The notes under the pieces: generated by a model | What the model saw: only the letters and a program-made list of their open reading frames with translations | What the model was told of the DNA's origin: nothing | The model's database searches: none | Translations under genes and position numbers: made by a program | Part shown: positions 33,654 through 42,083 of the stretch, one piece after another | Layout: every line of letters begins with the position of its first letter | Numbering within the stretch: position 1 is the stretch's first letter | NCBI RefSeq assembly: GCF_012999535.1 | Contig: NZ_JABBWV010000007.1 | Location: forward strand, 1 to 64,000 | DNA from: Microbispora sp. H11081 | Lineage (GTDB): Bacteria; Actinomycetota; Actinomycetes; Streptosporangiales; Streptosporangiaceae | Direction: 5' to 3' | DNA: 64,000 nucleotides

Positions 33654-34505
33654 GTGATCGAGGAACTGCGTTTCGGCTGGGTGACCGTGCCGACCCACGC
33701 GTTCTTCGTGGGCCTCGGCGTCGTCCTCGCAAGCGTGGTGTTCGTCCTGGAAGCACGGCGCAGGGGCGCCCTGCGCGAGGAGTCCCTCGTCGCCGTCACC
33801 GGCGCGCTGGTCGGCGGGGCGATAGGCATGCGGCTGTCCGGGTGGGCCGAGCATCTCGATTTCGCCCTCAACCCCGGCCTCGTCGAGGCGTGGATGTTCG
33901 GGGCCCGGAGCATCCTCGGCGGCCTGACCGGCGCGTACGTCGGGGTGCTGGTCGCGAAGCGGCTCATCGGCTATCGGGAGCGCACCGGCGACCTGTTCGC
34001 GCCCGCGGTCGCGCTCGGCATGGCCGTCGGCCGCATCGGCTGCTACCTGACGGAGGCCCCCGGCCGTCCCACGAGCCTTCCCTGGGGTGTCCACGCACCC
34101 GCCACCGTGCCGGAATGCCCCGGTTGCGTGACCGGGCAGGCCATGCACCCGTCGTACCTGTACGAGGCCGTCTTCCAACTCGCCGCCTTCGGCGCGTTGC
34201 TGTGGGCCAGGAGCCGGGTCGACCGGCCGGGAGAGCTGTTCACCCTGTATCTGGGCGCGTACGCCGCCTTCCGCTTCCTCGTCGAGTTCACCAGGGCGAA
34301 CGAGACCGTCTGGCTCGACCTGACCCGCCCGCAGTGGTTCCTCGTCCCCGGGCTCGCGCTCCTCGCCGTCCGCCTCGGGATCGGCTGGCGCAGGGGTTAT
34401 TACGATCGGCTGCTCCCCCGCCGGGGTGAGCGGCGACCGCTGTCACCAGGCGACCGGCTGCCATCAGGCGCCCGGCTGTCGCCCGCGAGCGAGGAGGAGA
34501 GATGA
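33654..34505 (+). CDS. Lgt-like diacylglyceryl transferase family protein lacking key residues
   Basis: A 283-residue membrane protein with seven helices, clearly of the prolipoprotein diacylglyceryl transferase fold: THAFFVGLGVVLASVVFVLE at the start, GRIGCYLTEAPGRPTSLPWG, HPSYLYEAVFQLAAFGALLW and AAFRFLVEFTRANETVW. Two hallmarks of working Lgt are altered. The usual GRxGNFxNxE is here GRIGCYLTE (residues 126-134, both Asn gone), and the conserved His of the SFHGG stretch is Leu88 (SILGG). It therefore probably does not do the normal lipoprotein reaction. It is first in an operon with a radical SAM protein. Confidence 0.88.
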   Translation: MIEELRFGWVTVPTHAFFVGLGVVLASVVFVLEARRRGALREESLVAVTGALVGGAIGMRLSGWAEHLDFALNPGLVEAWMFGARSILGGLTGAYVGVLVAKRLIGYRERTGDLFAPAVALGMAVGRIGCYLTEAPGRPTSLPWGVHAPATVPECPGCVTGQAMHPSYLYEAVFQLAAFGALLWARSRVDRPGELFTLYLGAYAAFRFLVEFTRANETVWLDLTRPQWFLVPGLALLAVRLGIGWRRGYYDRLLPRRGERRPLSPGDRLPSGARLSPASEEER

Positions 34506-35128
34506 CCACACCCCCCGAGCCGCCGGACGGCTCGCGGCACGGCGATCCCGTAGAGCCGCCGCCCGTAACGCCCCCGCCCGGCGCGCCGCACGGTCCTGGC
34601 GGTCCGCCGCCGCCTCAGGGCCCGGCCGGCCCGCCCCAGTCGTACGGTCCTGGCGGCCCGCCGTGGGTTCCGCCGCCGCCTGCCGGCCCTGGTGGGCCTG
34701 GTCCTGGTGGGTTCGGTCCCGGTGGGCCGCCGCCGTACGGTCCCGGTGGGCCGTACGGTCAGGGCGGGCCGTACGGTCAGGGCGGGCCGTACGGACCGCA
34801 GGCGGCGAAGAGCTCGACCGGCGTCGTCATCGCGACGACGATCGCGGGGGTCGTGGCCTATGTGGTCGTCAACTTCGTGCTCTTCCTCACGACCCTGATG
34901 ATCGCGGACGGGGTCGCGAGCGGCAACAAGAACCTCGCGCTCATCGGCGGATCGGTGGTCCTGGCCGCGATCGCGTTCGGCGGTGGAACGCTGCTGCTGC
35001 TCCTCCGCAAGCCCTGGTCGCGGGGGCTCGGGATGGGCCTGATGATCGGCTGGGCGCTCATGACGATCTTCACCGCCGGCTTCTGCACCGGCGTCAACCC
35101 GTCGCTGTACACGGACGGTGTCCTGTGA
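34502..35128 (+). CDS. Pro/Gly-rich membrane protein of the Lgt-radical SAM operon
   Basis: 208 residues. The first about 105 are a low-complexity cytoplasmic region of YGxGGP repeats; the rest holds three membrane helices (VIATTIAGVVAYVVVNFVLFL; LALIGGSVVLAAIAFGGGTLLLLL; LMIGWALMTIFTAGF). Start ATG 34502 overlaps the Lgt-like stop (ATGA) and its own stop overlaps the next start (GTGA), so it is translationally coupled on both sides. No enzyme motif. A scaffold or lipid-handling role is inferred only from the neighbours. Confidence 0.75.
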   Translation: MTTPPEPPDGSRHGDPVEPPPVTPPPGAPHGPGGPPPPQGPAGPPQSYGPGGPPWVPPPPAGPGGPGPGGFGPGGPPPYGPGGPYGQGGPYGQGGPYGPQAAKSSTGVVIATTIAGVVAYVVVNFVLFLTTLMIADGVASGNKNLALIGGSVVLAAIAFGGGTLLLLLRKPWSRGLGMGLMIGWALMTIFTAGFCTGVNPSLYTDGVL

Positions 35129-36693
35129 GCACGGGTATGCCCCTGCGGGGAGACCGCATCCTCCGCTACGTCAACGCGTTCTGCCCCCGCTGCCACGACG
35201 AGCGGCCGGACCGTCCGCTGGCGGAGGTGCCGCGCCTGTCCGGCTGGCTCGCTGCCCGCGACGGCCGCGTCTACCTGGAGCGCGGCTGCCGCACCCACGG
35301 CATGGTCAGGACCCTCTACGACGAGGACCCGGAGATCCTCGCCTACCTGGAGGAATGGACCGCTCCCACCAAGGCGCACCTGCCCGACGTAGCGGGCAAC
35401 TTCGACCCGGTTCCCGAGGCGTACCTGCGTGGGCTGCCGGAGATGCAGACCCAGCACACCTGCATCCTCCTGGAGGACGTGGCGGAGGCGTGCAACCTCC
35501 GCTGCCCGACGTGCTTCACCGACTCCTCGCCCGACCTGCGGGGGATCGTGCCGGTCCGTGAGGTGCTCGCCAACGTCGACCAGCGACTGGCCCGCGAGAA
35601 CGGCCGTCTCGACGTGCTCATGCTCAGCGGCGGTGAGCCGACCCTCCACCCCGACCTGCCCGAGTTGCTCGCCGAGCTGACCGCCCGGCCCGTCACCCGC
35701 ATCCTGGTCAACACGAACGGGCTCCTGGTGGCCAGGGACGACGCGCTGCTCGACCTGCTCACCGAGCACCGCGAACGCGTGGAGATCTACCTGCAGTACG
35801 ACGGCCTGTCGGCCGAGGCGTCCCGGCATCACCGGGGCGGCGACCTGCGGCGGCAGAAGGCGGAGGCGCTGCGGCGGCTGTCGGAGCGGGAGATCTTCAC
35901 CACGCTCGTCATGACCGCGGCTCTCGGAGTGAACGACGGCGAGATCGGCGAGGTGGTGCGTCTCGCCCTCGACACGCCGTACGTCGGCGGCGTGTCGATC
36001 CAGCCGCAGTTCGGGTCGGGGCGGTCAGGGGCGATCGACCCGATGGACCGGCTCACCCACACCGGTGTGCTCAAGCGCCTCGGCCCGCAGACGGACGGCC
36101 TGGTCACCTGGCGCGACCTGACCGCCCTGCCCTGCTCGCATCCGCACTGCTGCTCGGTCGGCTACATGATCAGGGACGACGCCGGTCAGTGGCGCTCGCT
36201 GACGGCGTTGATCGGGCACGACCGCCTCAAGGAGAACCTCGGGCTCGTCTCCAACCGCATCGCCGACTCGGAGGTCCCCCGGCAGCTCCGCATGGCCGTG
36301 CAGGAGTCGCTGCTGGGCCTGCTGTCCGAGCAGTCGTCGCTGTCGCACCCCGAGATGGGCAAGGTCTGGCACGACATCTGCGAAAACTGCGACCTCGGGA
36401 TGACCACCCTGCTGACGCTCGCATCCTCGGCCCTGCCTGGTCGGAGGAAACGGCTGCGCCGTCTGCTGGGCGAACGGGTCGTACGCATCACGGTCAAGCC
36501 GTTCATGGACATGTCCACGATGCTGGAGGAGCGCCTGGTCCAGTGCTGCGTCCACGTCGGCACCCGCTCCGACCAGGACCAGTGCGCGCCGTTCTGCGCG
36601 GTCCAGGCCTGGCCCGCGCTCGGGCGTCAGCGCCTGTCGGCCGTCGCCGCGGCCGACCCCGGCGTACGGCTCCCGCTGGTGGAGATCACATGA
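35125..36693 (+). CDS. Radical SAM protein of the MJ0619/Tes (tetraether synthase) group
   Basis: 522 residues. N-terminal Cys-rich part (AFCPRCHDE, GCRTHGM). The radical SAM cluster site ACNLRCPTC has Cys123, Cys127 and Cys130 in CxxxCxxC spacing, followed by SGGEPTLHP. After the barrel come further cysteines: PCSHPHCCSVGY, CENCDLGM, VQCCVHVG and QCAPFCAV. These extra sites and the CCVH...PFCA tail are the mark of the MJ0619/Tes group, known from archaea to join lipid alkyl chains. The start is GTG 35125, overlapping the upstream stop. Product and partner lipid are inferred. Confidence 0.8.
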   Translation: MSTGMPLRGDRILRYVNAFCPRCHDERPDRPLAEVPRLSGWLAARDGRVYLERGCRTHGMVRTLYDEDPEILAYLEEWTAPTKAHLPDVAGNFDPVPEAYLRGLPEMQTQHTCILLEDVAEACNLRCPTCFTDSSPDLRGIVPVREVLANVDQRLARENGRLDVLMLSGGEPTLHPDLPELLAELTARPVTRILVNTNGLLVARDDALLDLLTEHRERVEIYLQYDGLSAEASRHHRGGDLRRQKAEALRRLSEREIFTTLVMTAALGVNDGEIGEVVRLALDTPYVGGVSIQPQFGSGRSGAIDPMDRLTHTGVLKRLGPQTDGLVTWRDLTALPCSHPHCCSVGYMIRDDAGQWRSLTALIGHDRLKENLGLVSNRIADSEVPRQLRMAVQESLLGLLSEQSSLSHPEMGKVWHDICENCDLGMTTLLTLASSALPGRRKRLRRLLGERVVRITVKPFMDMSTMLEERLVQCCVHVGTRSDQDQCAPFCAVQAWPALGRQRLSAVAAADPGVRLPLVEIT

Positions 36694-36709
36694 GGACGGT
36701 GGCGCGGCC

Positions 36710-37057
36710 GTGACCGCCGACAGAGTGCCGCCTCCCGGCGACCGGCCGACCGGCGTCGCGTACGAGCAGGCGCGTGCCGCCGAGACGGCCCAGGCGTCCG
36801 AGGGCGGGCAGGCCAAGCCGTACGATCCGCTGAAGCTGTGCGTCTACGCCACGGTGGCGCTGCTCGCCTGGCTGTTCGGGGCCTGGGCCGTGCTCGGCTT
36901 CGCCGCCCTGGGATTCGCCGGATACTGGCGGGCCCGCCGCGCCGGGCTCACCAGGAGCAAGTGCTATCTCAGGGACACCCGGCTCGTCCTCGCCTACCTG
37001 GGACTGGTCGCGCTGGCCGCCGCGACGGCCCTCGTGCTCCCGCACCTGCCCCGATAG
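36710..37057 (+). CDS. Small two-helix membrane protein
   Basis: 115 residues: a 40-residue polar head, then helices at about 45-68 (LCVYATVALLAWLFGAWAVLGF) and 92-110 (LVLAYLGLVALAAATALVL). It has an internal charged loop with Cys (RSKCYLRDTR). GTG 36710 is 16 bases after the radical SAM stop. It completes the Lgt-like/radical SAM operon; no enzyme motif is present. Confidence 0.7.
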   Translation: MTADRVPPPGDRPTGVAYEQARAAETAQASEGGQAKPYDPLKLCVYATVALLAWLFGAWAVLGFAALGFAGYWRARRAGLTRSKCYLRDTRLVLAYLGLVALAAATALVLPHLPR

Positions 37058-37158
37058 CGGAGTCACCGGGCCCGGCGGAGTCCGCGGGCCTGCCTGCCGC
37101 ACGCGTTTTGTCGGTGGGCTTCGCCATGATCTGCTCACCTACTCACCGAGGGAGCATC

Positions 37159-38127
37159 ATGGCTGTCGTCCGGGAAGCGGACTGGTCCGGCATCGGCTGG
37201 GACGACTGGAAGAACCTGCGGCTGATCCGTGCCCGGCTCGACGCGGGCGCCGACCCCGACGCGGAGGTGTTCTTCCACGGACGGCCCCTGCACCTGGCGG
37301 CGGAACGCGGCTCTCCCAAGGTGGTGGCGGAGCTGGCCGCCCGCGTCGACGACGTGGACGCCGAGCACGAGGGCCGTACGGCGCTGTGGACGGCCGTCTT
37401 CGCCAACCGTCCGGACAACGCCCGGGTCCTGGCCGGGGCCGGTGCCGATCCCTGGCGGCCGATGATGAACGGCTGGTCGCCCGGACGGCTCAGCCTGGCC
37501 ATCCCGGCCCCCGATCTGTTCGGAGATCCCACCGGCCGGCCCGGCCTGTCCGATGCCGAGGTCGCCGCCGTGGCCGAAGCCGCACGCCTGATCGCCGCCT
37601 TGGGGGATCTCGACGACGACGGGCTGAGTATCGCCTGCGTCGCCGGGATCAGCGCGGCGGAGGCGGTGCGCCGCCTGGAGGCCGTCCCCGTCGACAGCGC
37701 GGAAGTCGAAGAGCTCTTCGAAGACGACATCTTCGAGAACTTCGACGAGAACCTCCAGATCGTGGGGGTCACGGATGTGCCCGGCGGTTGTGTCGTCACC
37801 CAGCCCTGGGGATACATGTCGTCCACACCCGGTGCCACGGAGCGCCTGTCGGAGGGGACCGTCTGCTACGCGATGTACGCCAATCCCAAGAGCGGCAACC
37901 AGGGGAGCGTCACCCGGGACGGCGAGATCGTGGAATGGGACACCCATCCCGGTGGCGGACGCCCCTCGCCGGACGACCCCGCCGAGGAGATCTTCAACAG
38001 CTACCTCTTCCGTGGACGAGCGATCGCGTACTGCTGCGCCGGTGCGGGCCTGCGGTTGCCCGACGCCGACGCCGTCGAACGGCCGGGCATGTGGGTGAGG
38101 CTCCCCGAACGCGACTACTGGAGCTGA
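37159..38127 (+). CDS. Ankyrin-repeat protein with a C-terminal hypothetical domain
   Basis: 322 residues. Residues 15-115 hold three ankyrin-like repeats (GRPLHLAAERGSPKVVAELAA; RTALWTAVFANRPDNARVLAGAG). The C-terminal part has the pattern of an actinomycete domain often found alone (IVGVTDVPGGCVVTQPWGYM, ERLSEGTVCYAMYANPKSGNQ, FNSYLFRGRAIAYCC), of unknown role. It is soluble. ATG 37159 follows CGAGGGAGC. Confidence 0.8.
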   Translation: MAVVREADWSGIGWDDWKNLRLIRARLDAGADPDAEVFFHGRPLHLAAERGSPKVVAELAARVDDVDAEHEGRTALWTAVFANRPDNARVLAGAGADPWRPMMNGWSPGRLSLAIPAPDLFGDPTGRPGLSDAEVAAVAEAARLIAALGDLDDDGLSIACVAGISAAEAVRRLEAVPVDSAEVEELFEDDIFENFDENLQIVGVTDVPGGCVVTQPWGYMSSTPGATERLSEGTVCYAMYANPKSGNQGSVTRDGEIVEWDTHPGGGRPSPDDPAEEIFNSYLFRGRAIAYCCAGAGLRLPDADAVERPGMWVRLPERDYWS

Positions 38128-38650
38128 CCGGCCGGACCCCGAAGCCCGGCGGCAGGAGCGGAGCGGGCGGGAGGGAGGACCGCAGCGAAGGCCCAGCGGA
38201 GCGGGCTTCGCGAGGACCGGAGCTTCCGGCCGGCGTAGTGACGTCCGAAGCGCCGCAGGGGAGTCGCCGGAGGGGACGGCGGCATGGGGCTGCCGCCGCT
38301 GGACGACGGTGTTTGACGGACCTTTAGCGGAAAGCTCGCGCAGGTGTTCGATGACGCGCTACAGTCATGCCCATCGGATCGAACACGGGTTCGGTCGAGT
38401 CCTGCCAGGTAAGGGGTGTGTGATGGCTGTGTCCACGGTGTCCGCCACCCCTGTTCCGGCTGCCGTCGTTCCCGTGACCGGCGATCCGGTCGTGCCCTCC
38501 CCGGCTCCGCCCGTCGTCGTCCCGGTCATCCCGGCCCAGGCTCCGCCCGCCGCCGCGCGGTGCGTGCCGCGGCCGGGCCGGGCGACACGCCGTAGCGCTC
38601 TCTACGGAAATCTACGACGGCCGCTATATCCCGTCATAAAGTCCGAGAGC
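38128..38650. other. Upstream region of the AAA ATPase with a hairpin
   Basis: A frame open from 38423 encodes a Pro/Val-rich head (VPVTGDPVVPSPAPPVVVPV) before the conserved start at 38651, and might be an N-terminal extension. I think the region is regulatory: CCGTAG (38590-38595) pairs with CTACGG (38602-38607), and CTACGG/TCTACG motifs recur downstream of the gene. Confidence 0.45.
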
Positions 38651-39832
38651 GTGGACCCCGTGCGCAATCCCTACGCCCCCGGCGCCGGTCAGCGCCCCCC
38701 GGAGCTCGCCGGCCGCGACCGCGAGCTGCAGCAGTTCGAGATCGTGCTGGAGCGGGTGGCCCGAGGCCGCCCGGAGCGGAGCATGGTCCTCACCGGCCTG
38801 CGCGGCGTGGGCAAGACCGTCCTGCTCAACACGTTCAAGTCGATGGCCATGCAGCGGCTGTGGGGCACCGGCAAGATCGAGGCCAGGCCCGACCAGTCGA
38901 TCCGCCGCCCGGTGGCGGCCGCGCTGCACATGGCCATAAGGGAGCTCGCCCCCCGCCACCGCGCCCCCGAGCGCATCGAGGAGTTCCTCGGCGTCCTCAA
39001 GGCGTTCGCGATGCGCGATCCCGCCGCCGCGAAGGGCACTTCGCACTGGTCGCCCGGCATCGACGTGCCTGCCTCGCGTGGCCGGGCCGACTCCGGCGAC
39101 CTGGAGATCGACCTGACCGAGCTGTTCGTCGACGCCGCCGGTGTGGCGACGGACCTCGGCGTCGGCATCGCGCTGTTCATCGACGAGATGCAGGACGTGC
39201 AGGCGCCGGACGTCTCGGCCCTGTGCGCGGCCTGCCACGAGCTCTCGCAGAACGGCGGCCCGCTGATCGTCGTCGGCGCCGGCCTCCCGCACCTGCCGGG
39301 CGTGTTGTCTGCGAGCAAGAGCTACTCCGAGCGGCTGTTCCGGTACGCCCGCATCGACCGGCTTGACCGGGACGCCGCCGACCTGGCGCTGATCGCCCCG
39401 GCCGCCCGCGAGGACGTCGAGTTCACGCCCGACGCGCTCGACGCGTTGTACGAGGCGGCCGACGGCTACCCCTACTTCGTCCAGGCGTACGGGAAGGTCG
39501 CCTGGGACCTCGCCCCGCGCAGCCCGATCACGGCCGAGGACATCAAGGTGTCCGCCCCGGAGGCCGAGGAGGAGCTGGCGGTCGGCTTCTTCGGCAGCCG
39601 TTATGAGCGGGCGACGCCCGCCGAGCGCGACTACATGCACGCCATGGCCCAGCTCGGCGACGACCCGGTGCCGACCGCCGAGGTGGCGGAGACGCTGGGC
39701 CGCAAGCCGTCGAGCCTGTCTCCGGCGCGCGACAGCCTGATCAAGAAGGGCCTGATCTACAGCGCGGAACGCGGCGTGATCGGGTTCACCGTTCCGCATT
39801 TCGGGAGGTTCCTCCGTGCGCAGCCGCTCTGA
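38651..39832 (+). CDS. AAA/STAND-like ATPase (ATP-binding protein)
   Basis: 393 residues from the GTG at 38651. It starts with DPVRNPYAPGAGQRPPEL, a hallmark head in actinomycetes, then ELAGRDRELQQFE, Walker A GLRGVGKTVLL, Walker B ALFIDEMQDV, sensor GAGLPHLPG, and winged-helix-like C-terminus (AEVAETLGRKPSSLSPARDSLIKKG). The architecture resembles Orc1/Cdc6-like or MoxR-related ATPases. Its function is unknown. Large palindromes lie on both sides. The longer start at 38423 cannot be excluded. Confidence 0.85.
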   Translation: MDPVRNPYAPGAGQRPPELAGRDRELQQFEIVLERVARGRPERSMVLTGLRGVGKTVLLNTFKSMAMQRLWGTGKIEARPDQSIRRPVAAALHMAIRELAPRHRAPERIEEFLGVLKAFAMRDPAAAKGTSHWSPGIDVPASRGRADSGDLEIDLTELFVDAAGVATDLGVGIALFIDEMQDVQAPDVSALCAACHELSQNGGPLIVVGAGLPHLPGVLSASKSYSERLFRYARIDRLDRDAADLALIAPAAREDVEFTPDALDALYEAADGYPYFVQAYGKVAWDLAPRSPITAEDIKVSAPEAEEELAVGFFGSRYERATPAERDYMHAMAQLGDDPVPTAEVAETLGRKPSSLSPARDSLIKKGLIYSAERGVIGFTVPHFGRFLRAQPL

Positions 39833-39849
39833 GCGGCGCGCCCATCGAC

Positions 39850-39893
39850 CTCTCTACGGCTTTCTAGAGGGGAAGCTAGAGAGCCGTAGAGAG
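39850..39893. repeat. 18-bp hairpin 1 after the AAA ATPase gene
   Basis: CTCTCTACGGCTTTCTAG (39850-39867) faces CTAGAGAGCCGTAGAGAG (39876-39893), with one mismatch and an 8-base loop. It lies 17 bases after the ATPase stop and may act as its terminator, though it has the CTACGG motif of the palindromes around the gene. Confidence 0.75.
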
Positions 39894-39913
39894 CTGAAGT
39901 GAAAGACCTCGAT

Positions 39914-39965
39914 GCGGGAATCTACGCATGTATAGCGTCAGGCCGATACAGGCGTAGATTCCCGC
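39914..39965. repeat. Long palindrome 2 (20-bp interrupted stem)
   Basis: GCGGGAATCTACGC (39914-39927) faces GCGTAGATTCCCGC (39952-39965) perfectly; inside, TGTAT (39929-39933) faces ATACA (39946-39950). Together this makes about 19 paired bases with one bulge each side and a 12-base loop. It overlaps the 3' end of the next gene on the other strand. Confidence 0.8.
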
Positions 39966-40780
39966 AGAGAGGCATCGCGGCGCTCATCGGCCGAGGTCAC
40001 GTGCCCGTCTGCGCCGACGACGGCGGCGCGTACGGCGGGACGCCGCCCGCTGAGATACACGGCGAAGACGACCTCCGCGTTCCCCTGGGCGGGGAAGGCG
40101 AAGAAGCGCCAGCACAGTTCGCGCCACATGTCGGACGGCTCGTCCGTCAGCAGCGACCCGGCGTGGGCGCGCCACGCCTCACTGCCCCGCAGGCGTGACA
40201 GGGCACGCCCGGGCGGCATCGGCCGCTGTTCGCACGGCGCGCGGTGCCGGAGGCGCGAGACGCTCTGGTCGATCTCGGGAGACAGGGCGAGCAGCAGGGC
40301 GACCCCGCCACCCGCCCAGGCGGCCGTCTCCGCGGTGAGGGCGGGCAACCCTGTGGCGTTCTCGACGGCGACGACGGCCGTCATGGCGGTCAGCGCCGCC
40401 GCCCTGCCGATCGACCGCAGCCCGACGGGAGCGGCGCTGACCTCTCCGAAGCAGCCGCACCCCGCGTCCGGCCGTCGCCTGCGCAGGTCCCACAGGACGT
40501 ACGTCGCCACGGCGAAGAACGCGACCGGCAGCCACCGGGCGGCCGGGTGGTCGACGACCAGCAGGCCGGTCGCCAGCGCGATTTCGACCAGGGAGCAGAC
40601 GTACAGGGCGGGCCTGGCGAAGCGCTCGGGCATGAGCACGGCCGGGCCGAGCCGGGCCAGCGCGCCGGGCGACGTCTCGCGCCGGACCGTGGCCAGTTTG
40701 GCGACGCCGCCCAGCGCCAGCGTCACCACGAGGATCGGCAGCGCTGCAGCCGCGATGGTCGATAGCACCGGTCCGGTCAC
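39938..40780 (-). CDS. MauE/DoxX-like membrane protein with a C-terminal extension
   Basis: 280 residues. Residues 5-150 have four helices and the MauE mark DAGCGCFGEVS. MauE-type proteins belong to the DoxX superfamily and are tied to thiol/disulfide exchange (methylamine dehydrogenase maturation). The last about 110 residues are a soluble extension with RFFAFPAQGNAEVVFAVYLSG. The GTG start at 40780 overlaps the upstream stop by four bases (GTGA). The 3' end overlaps palindrome 2. Confidence 0.8.
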   Translation of the reverse strand: MTGPVLSTIAAAALPILVVTLALGGVAKLATVRRETSPGALARLGPAVLMPERFARPALYVCSLVEIALATGLLVVDHPAARWLPVAFFAVATYVLWDLRRRRPDAGCGCFGEVSAAPVGLRSIGRAAALTAMTAVVAVENATGLPALTAETAAWAGGGVALLLALSPEIDQSVSRLRHRAPCEQRPMPPGRALSRLRGSEAWRAHAGSLLTDEPSDMWRELCWRFFAFPAQGNAEVVFAVYLSGRRPAVRAAVVGADGHVTSADERRDASLRESTPVSA

Positions 40781-41790
40781 CCCAATCCGACGCGGGCGTT
40801 GAAGCAGCCCTTGGTCAAGTCTCCCCCAAGAGCGACGTACGAGCACGCGGAGAGTTCCACGATCCGGCCGCGCGGGGAGGTGCCGCATTCCAGGCATCGG
40901 TCGCAGAACCGTCCGGTGAGGCACCCGCACGCGACGATGGGCAGCACGTCCGTCCGGCCGTCGCACACGTTGCGCACCCGGAGCAGCGAGCCCAGCGCGA
41001 GGTACGGCAGGCCGGCGCAGGTGACGCCGGCGTCGTCGCAGCCGCTGTCCTCGCGTTCGAGCATGGGGTAGGCGACGCCCTTCGCTACGCCGTCCTCCGG
41101 GGGGTCCGCGAGGTTCGGCAGGCCGGTGGGGCGCGGGAGGTCCGGGAGATCGGAGACGTCCGGCAGGTCTGCCCATACCGCCGTGCCAGAGATGCCCGTC
41201 TGGCCTGCTACGTACGCCGCCTGCGGCGGGGGCGCGGCCGTGGCCCGGTACGGCGGTTGTGAGGTCGCCGGCAGCTGCGCGAGGGTGGCGCCCTGGTCGA
41301 GCAGCCCGATGGCGTCGAACAGGTAACCCGGCTCCAGCTTGGGGTGCCGCACCCGGATGCGCCCGGAGGAGCGGTAGGGGACGACGATGGAGCGTTCCCG
41401 GCGATGCGGGCCGCAGCCGAGTTCGATGGTGAGATCCCGCCGGCCGCGGACCTCCCGGATGACGCCGGTGATCCGGGTGACGTCGGCCCAGATGCGCTCG
41501 GCCACCGCGCCGCCGCGCAGCGCCCGTACGACGACCTTCGCCCCGGCGGGCAGATCGGCGGGCGCCACCGCGCCCCCTCGCCACACGGTCGCCCACGGCG
41601 CGATGACCATGCGACGCTGCTCGCCGCCCGCGGTCTCCAGGATGATCAGGTGAGGGCTCACGTCGAGCAGGTCGCCGCTGACCACGTCGTAGGGCGCGGT
41701 CTCCTCCGGCGCCCGCGGCGCGGGCCCGGGGTCGCGACCGAGAACCGCCGCCGCCAGCTTCCTCCGCCGCTCTCCGGACCGGTGCGGCAT
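40777..41790 (-). CDS. Cys-rich double-psi beta-barrel (RlpA-like) protein
   Basis: 337 residues. Residues 1-150 resemble a Sm-like/RNA-binding-like beta domain (YDVVSGDLLDVSPHLIILET; WATVWRGGAVAPADL). After a Pro-rich middle, the C-terminus has a double-psi beta-barrel look (GLPYLALGSLLRVRNVCDG) with many Cys (GCLTGRFCDRCLECG; GCFNARVGLG). There is no signal peptide, odd for a disulfide-rich barrel. It is coupled to the MauE-like gene, suggesting a redox or maturation pair. ATG 41790 follows GAAGGAG. Confidence 0.7.
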   Translation of the reverse strand: MPHRSGERRRKLAAAVLGRDPGPAPRAPEETAPYDVVSGDLLDVSPHLIILETAGGEQRRMVIAPWATVWRGGAVAPADLPAGAKVVVRALRGGAVAERIWADVTRITGVIREVRGRRDLTIELGCGPHRRERSIVVPYRSSGRIRVRHPKLEPGYLFDAIGLLDQGATLAQLPATSQPPYRATAAPPPQAAYVAGQTGISGTAVWADLPDVSDLPDLPRPTGLPNLADPPEDGVAKGVAYPMLEREDSGCDDAGVTCAGLPYLALGSLLRVRNVCDGRTDVLPIVACGCLTGRFCDRCLECGTSPRGRIVELSACSYVALGGDLTKGCFNARVGLG

Positions 41791-42083
41791 GGCTCCTTCC
41801 ACGTCCTCCAGCCTCACATGCCGGACGGGGATGGAGTGGTGGTTTTCCGGGCGATGGTGGCGTCCGGGATCAATATTCCTCCTCCCGGTGCAAGGCGTTG
41901 CCTCCCGTTTCGGGCAAACACCTGCCCGGCGGGACGTGTGAGACACGCGAGCGGGCCGCCACAGGCTTGCCTGGTCTTTGCCCGCGCGGGTGCGAAACCT
42001 GGATTTCGGTTCAGCCGGATCCGGGAGCGCGGCTGCGATTCTGGCACGAGATGCCTCTCTGGCCGGGTTGGTGATCCCTGATC

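Noticed and set aside
34426..35124. In-frame extension upstream of the radical SAM start
   Set aside because: Arg/Trp/Ser-rich shadow of the membrane protein gene; GTG 35125 with the GTGA overlap is the better start.
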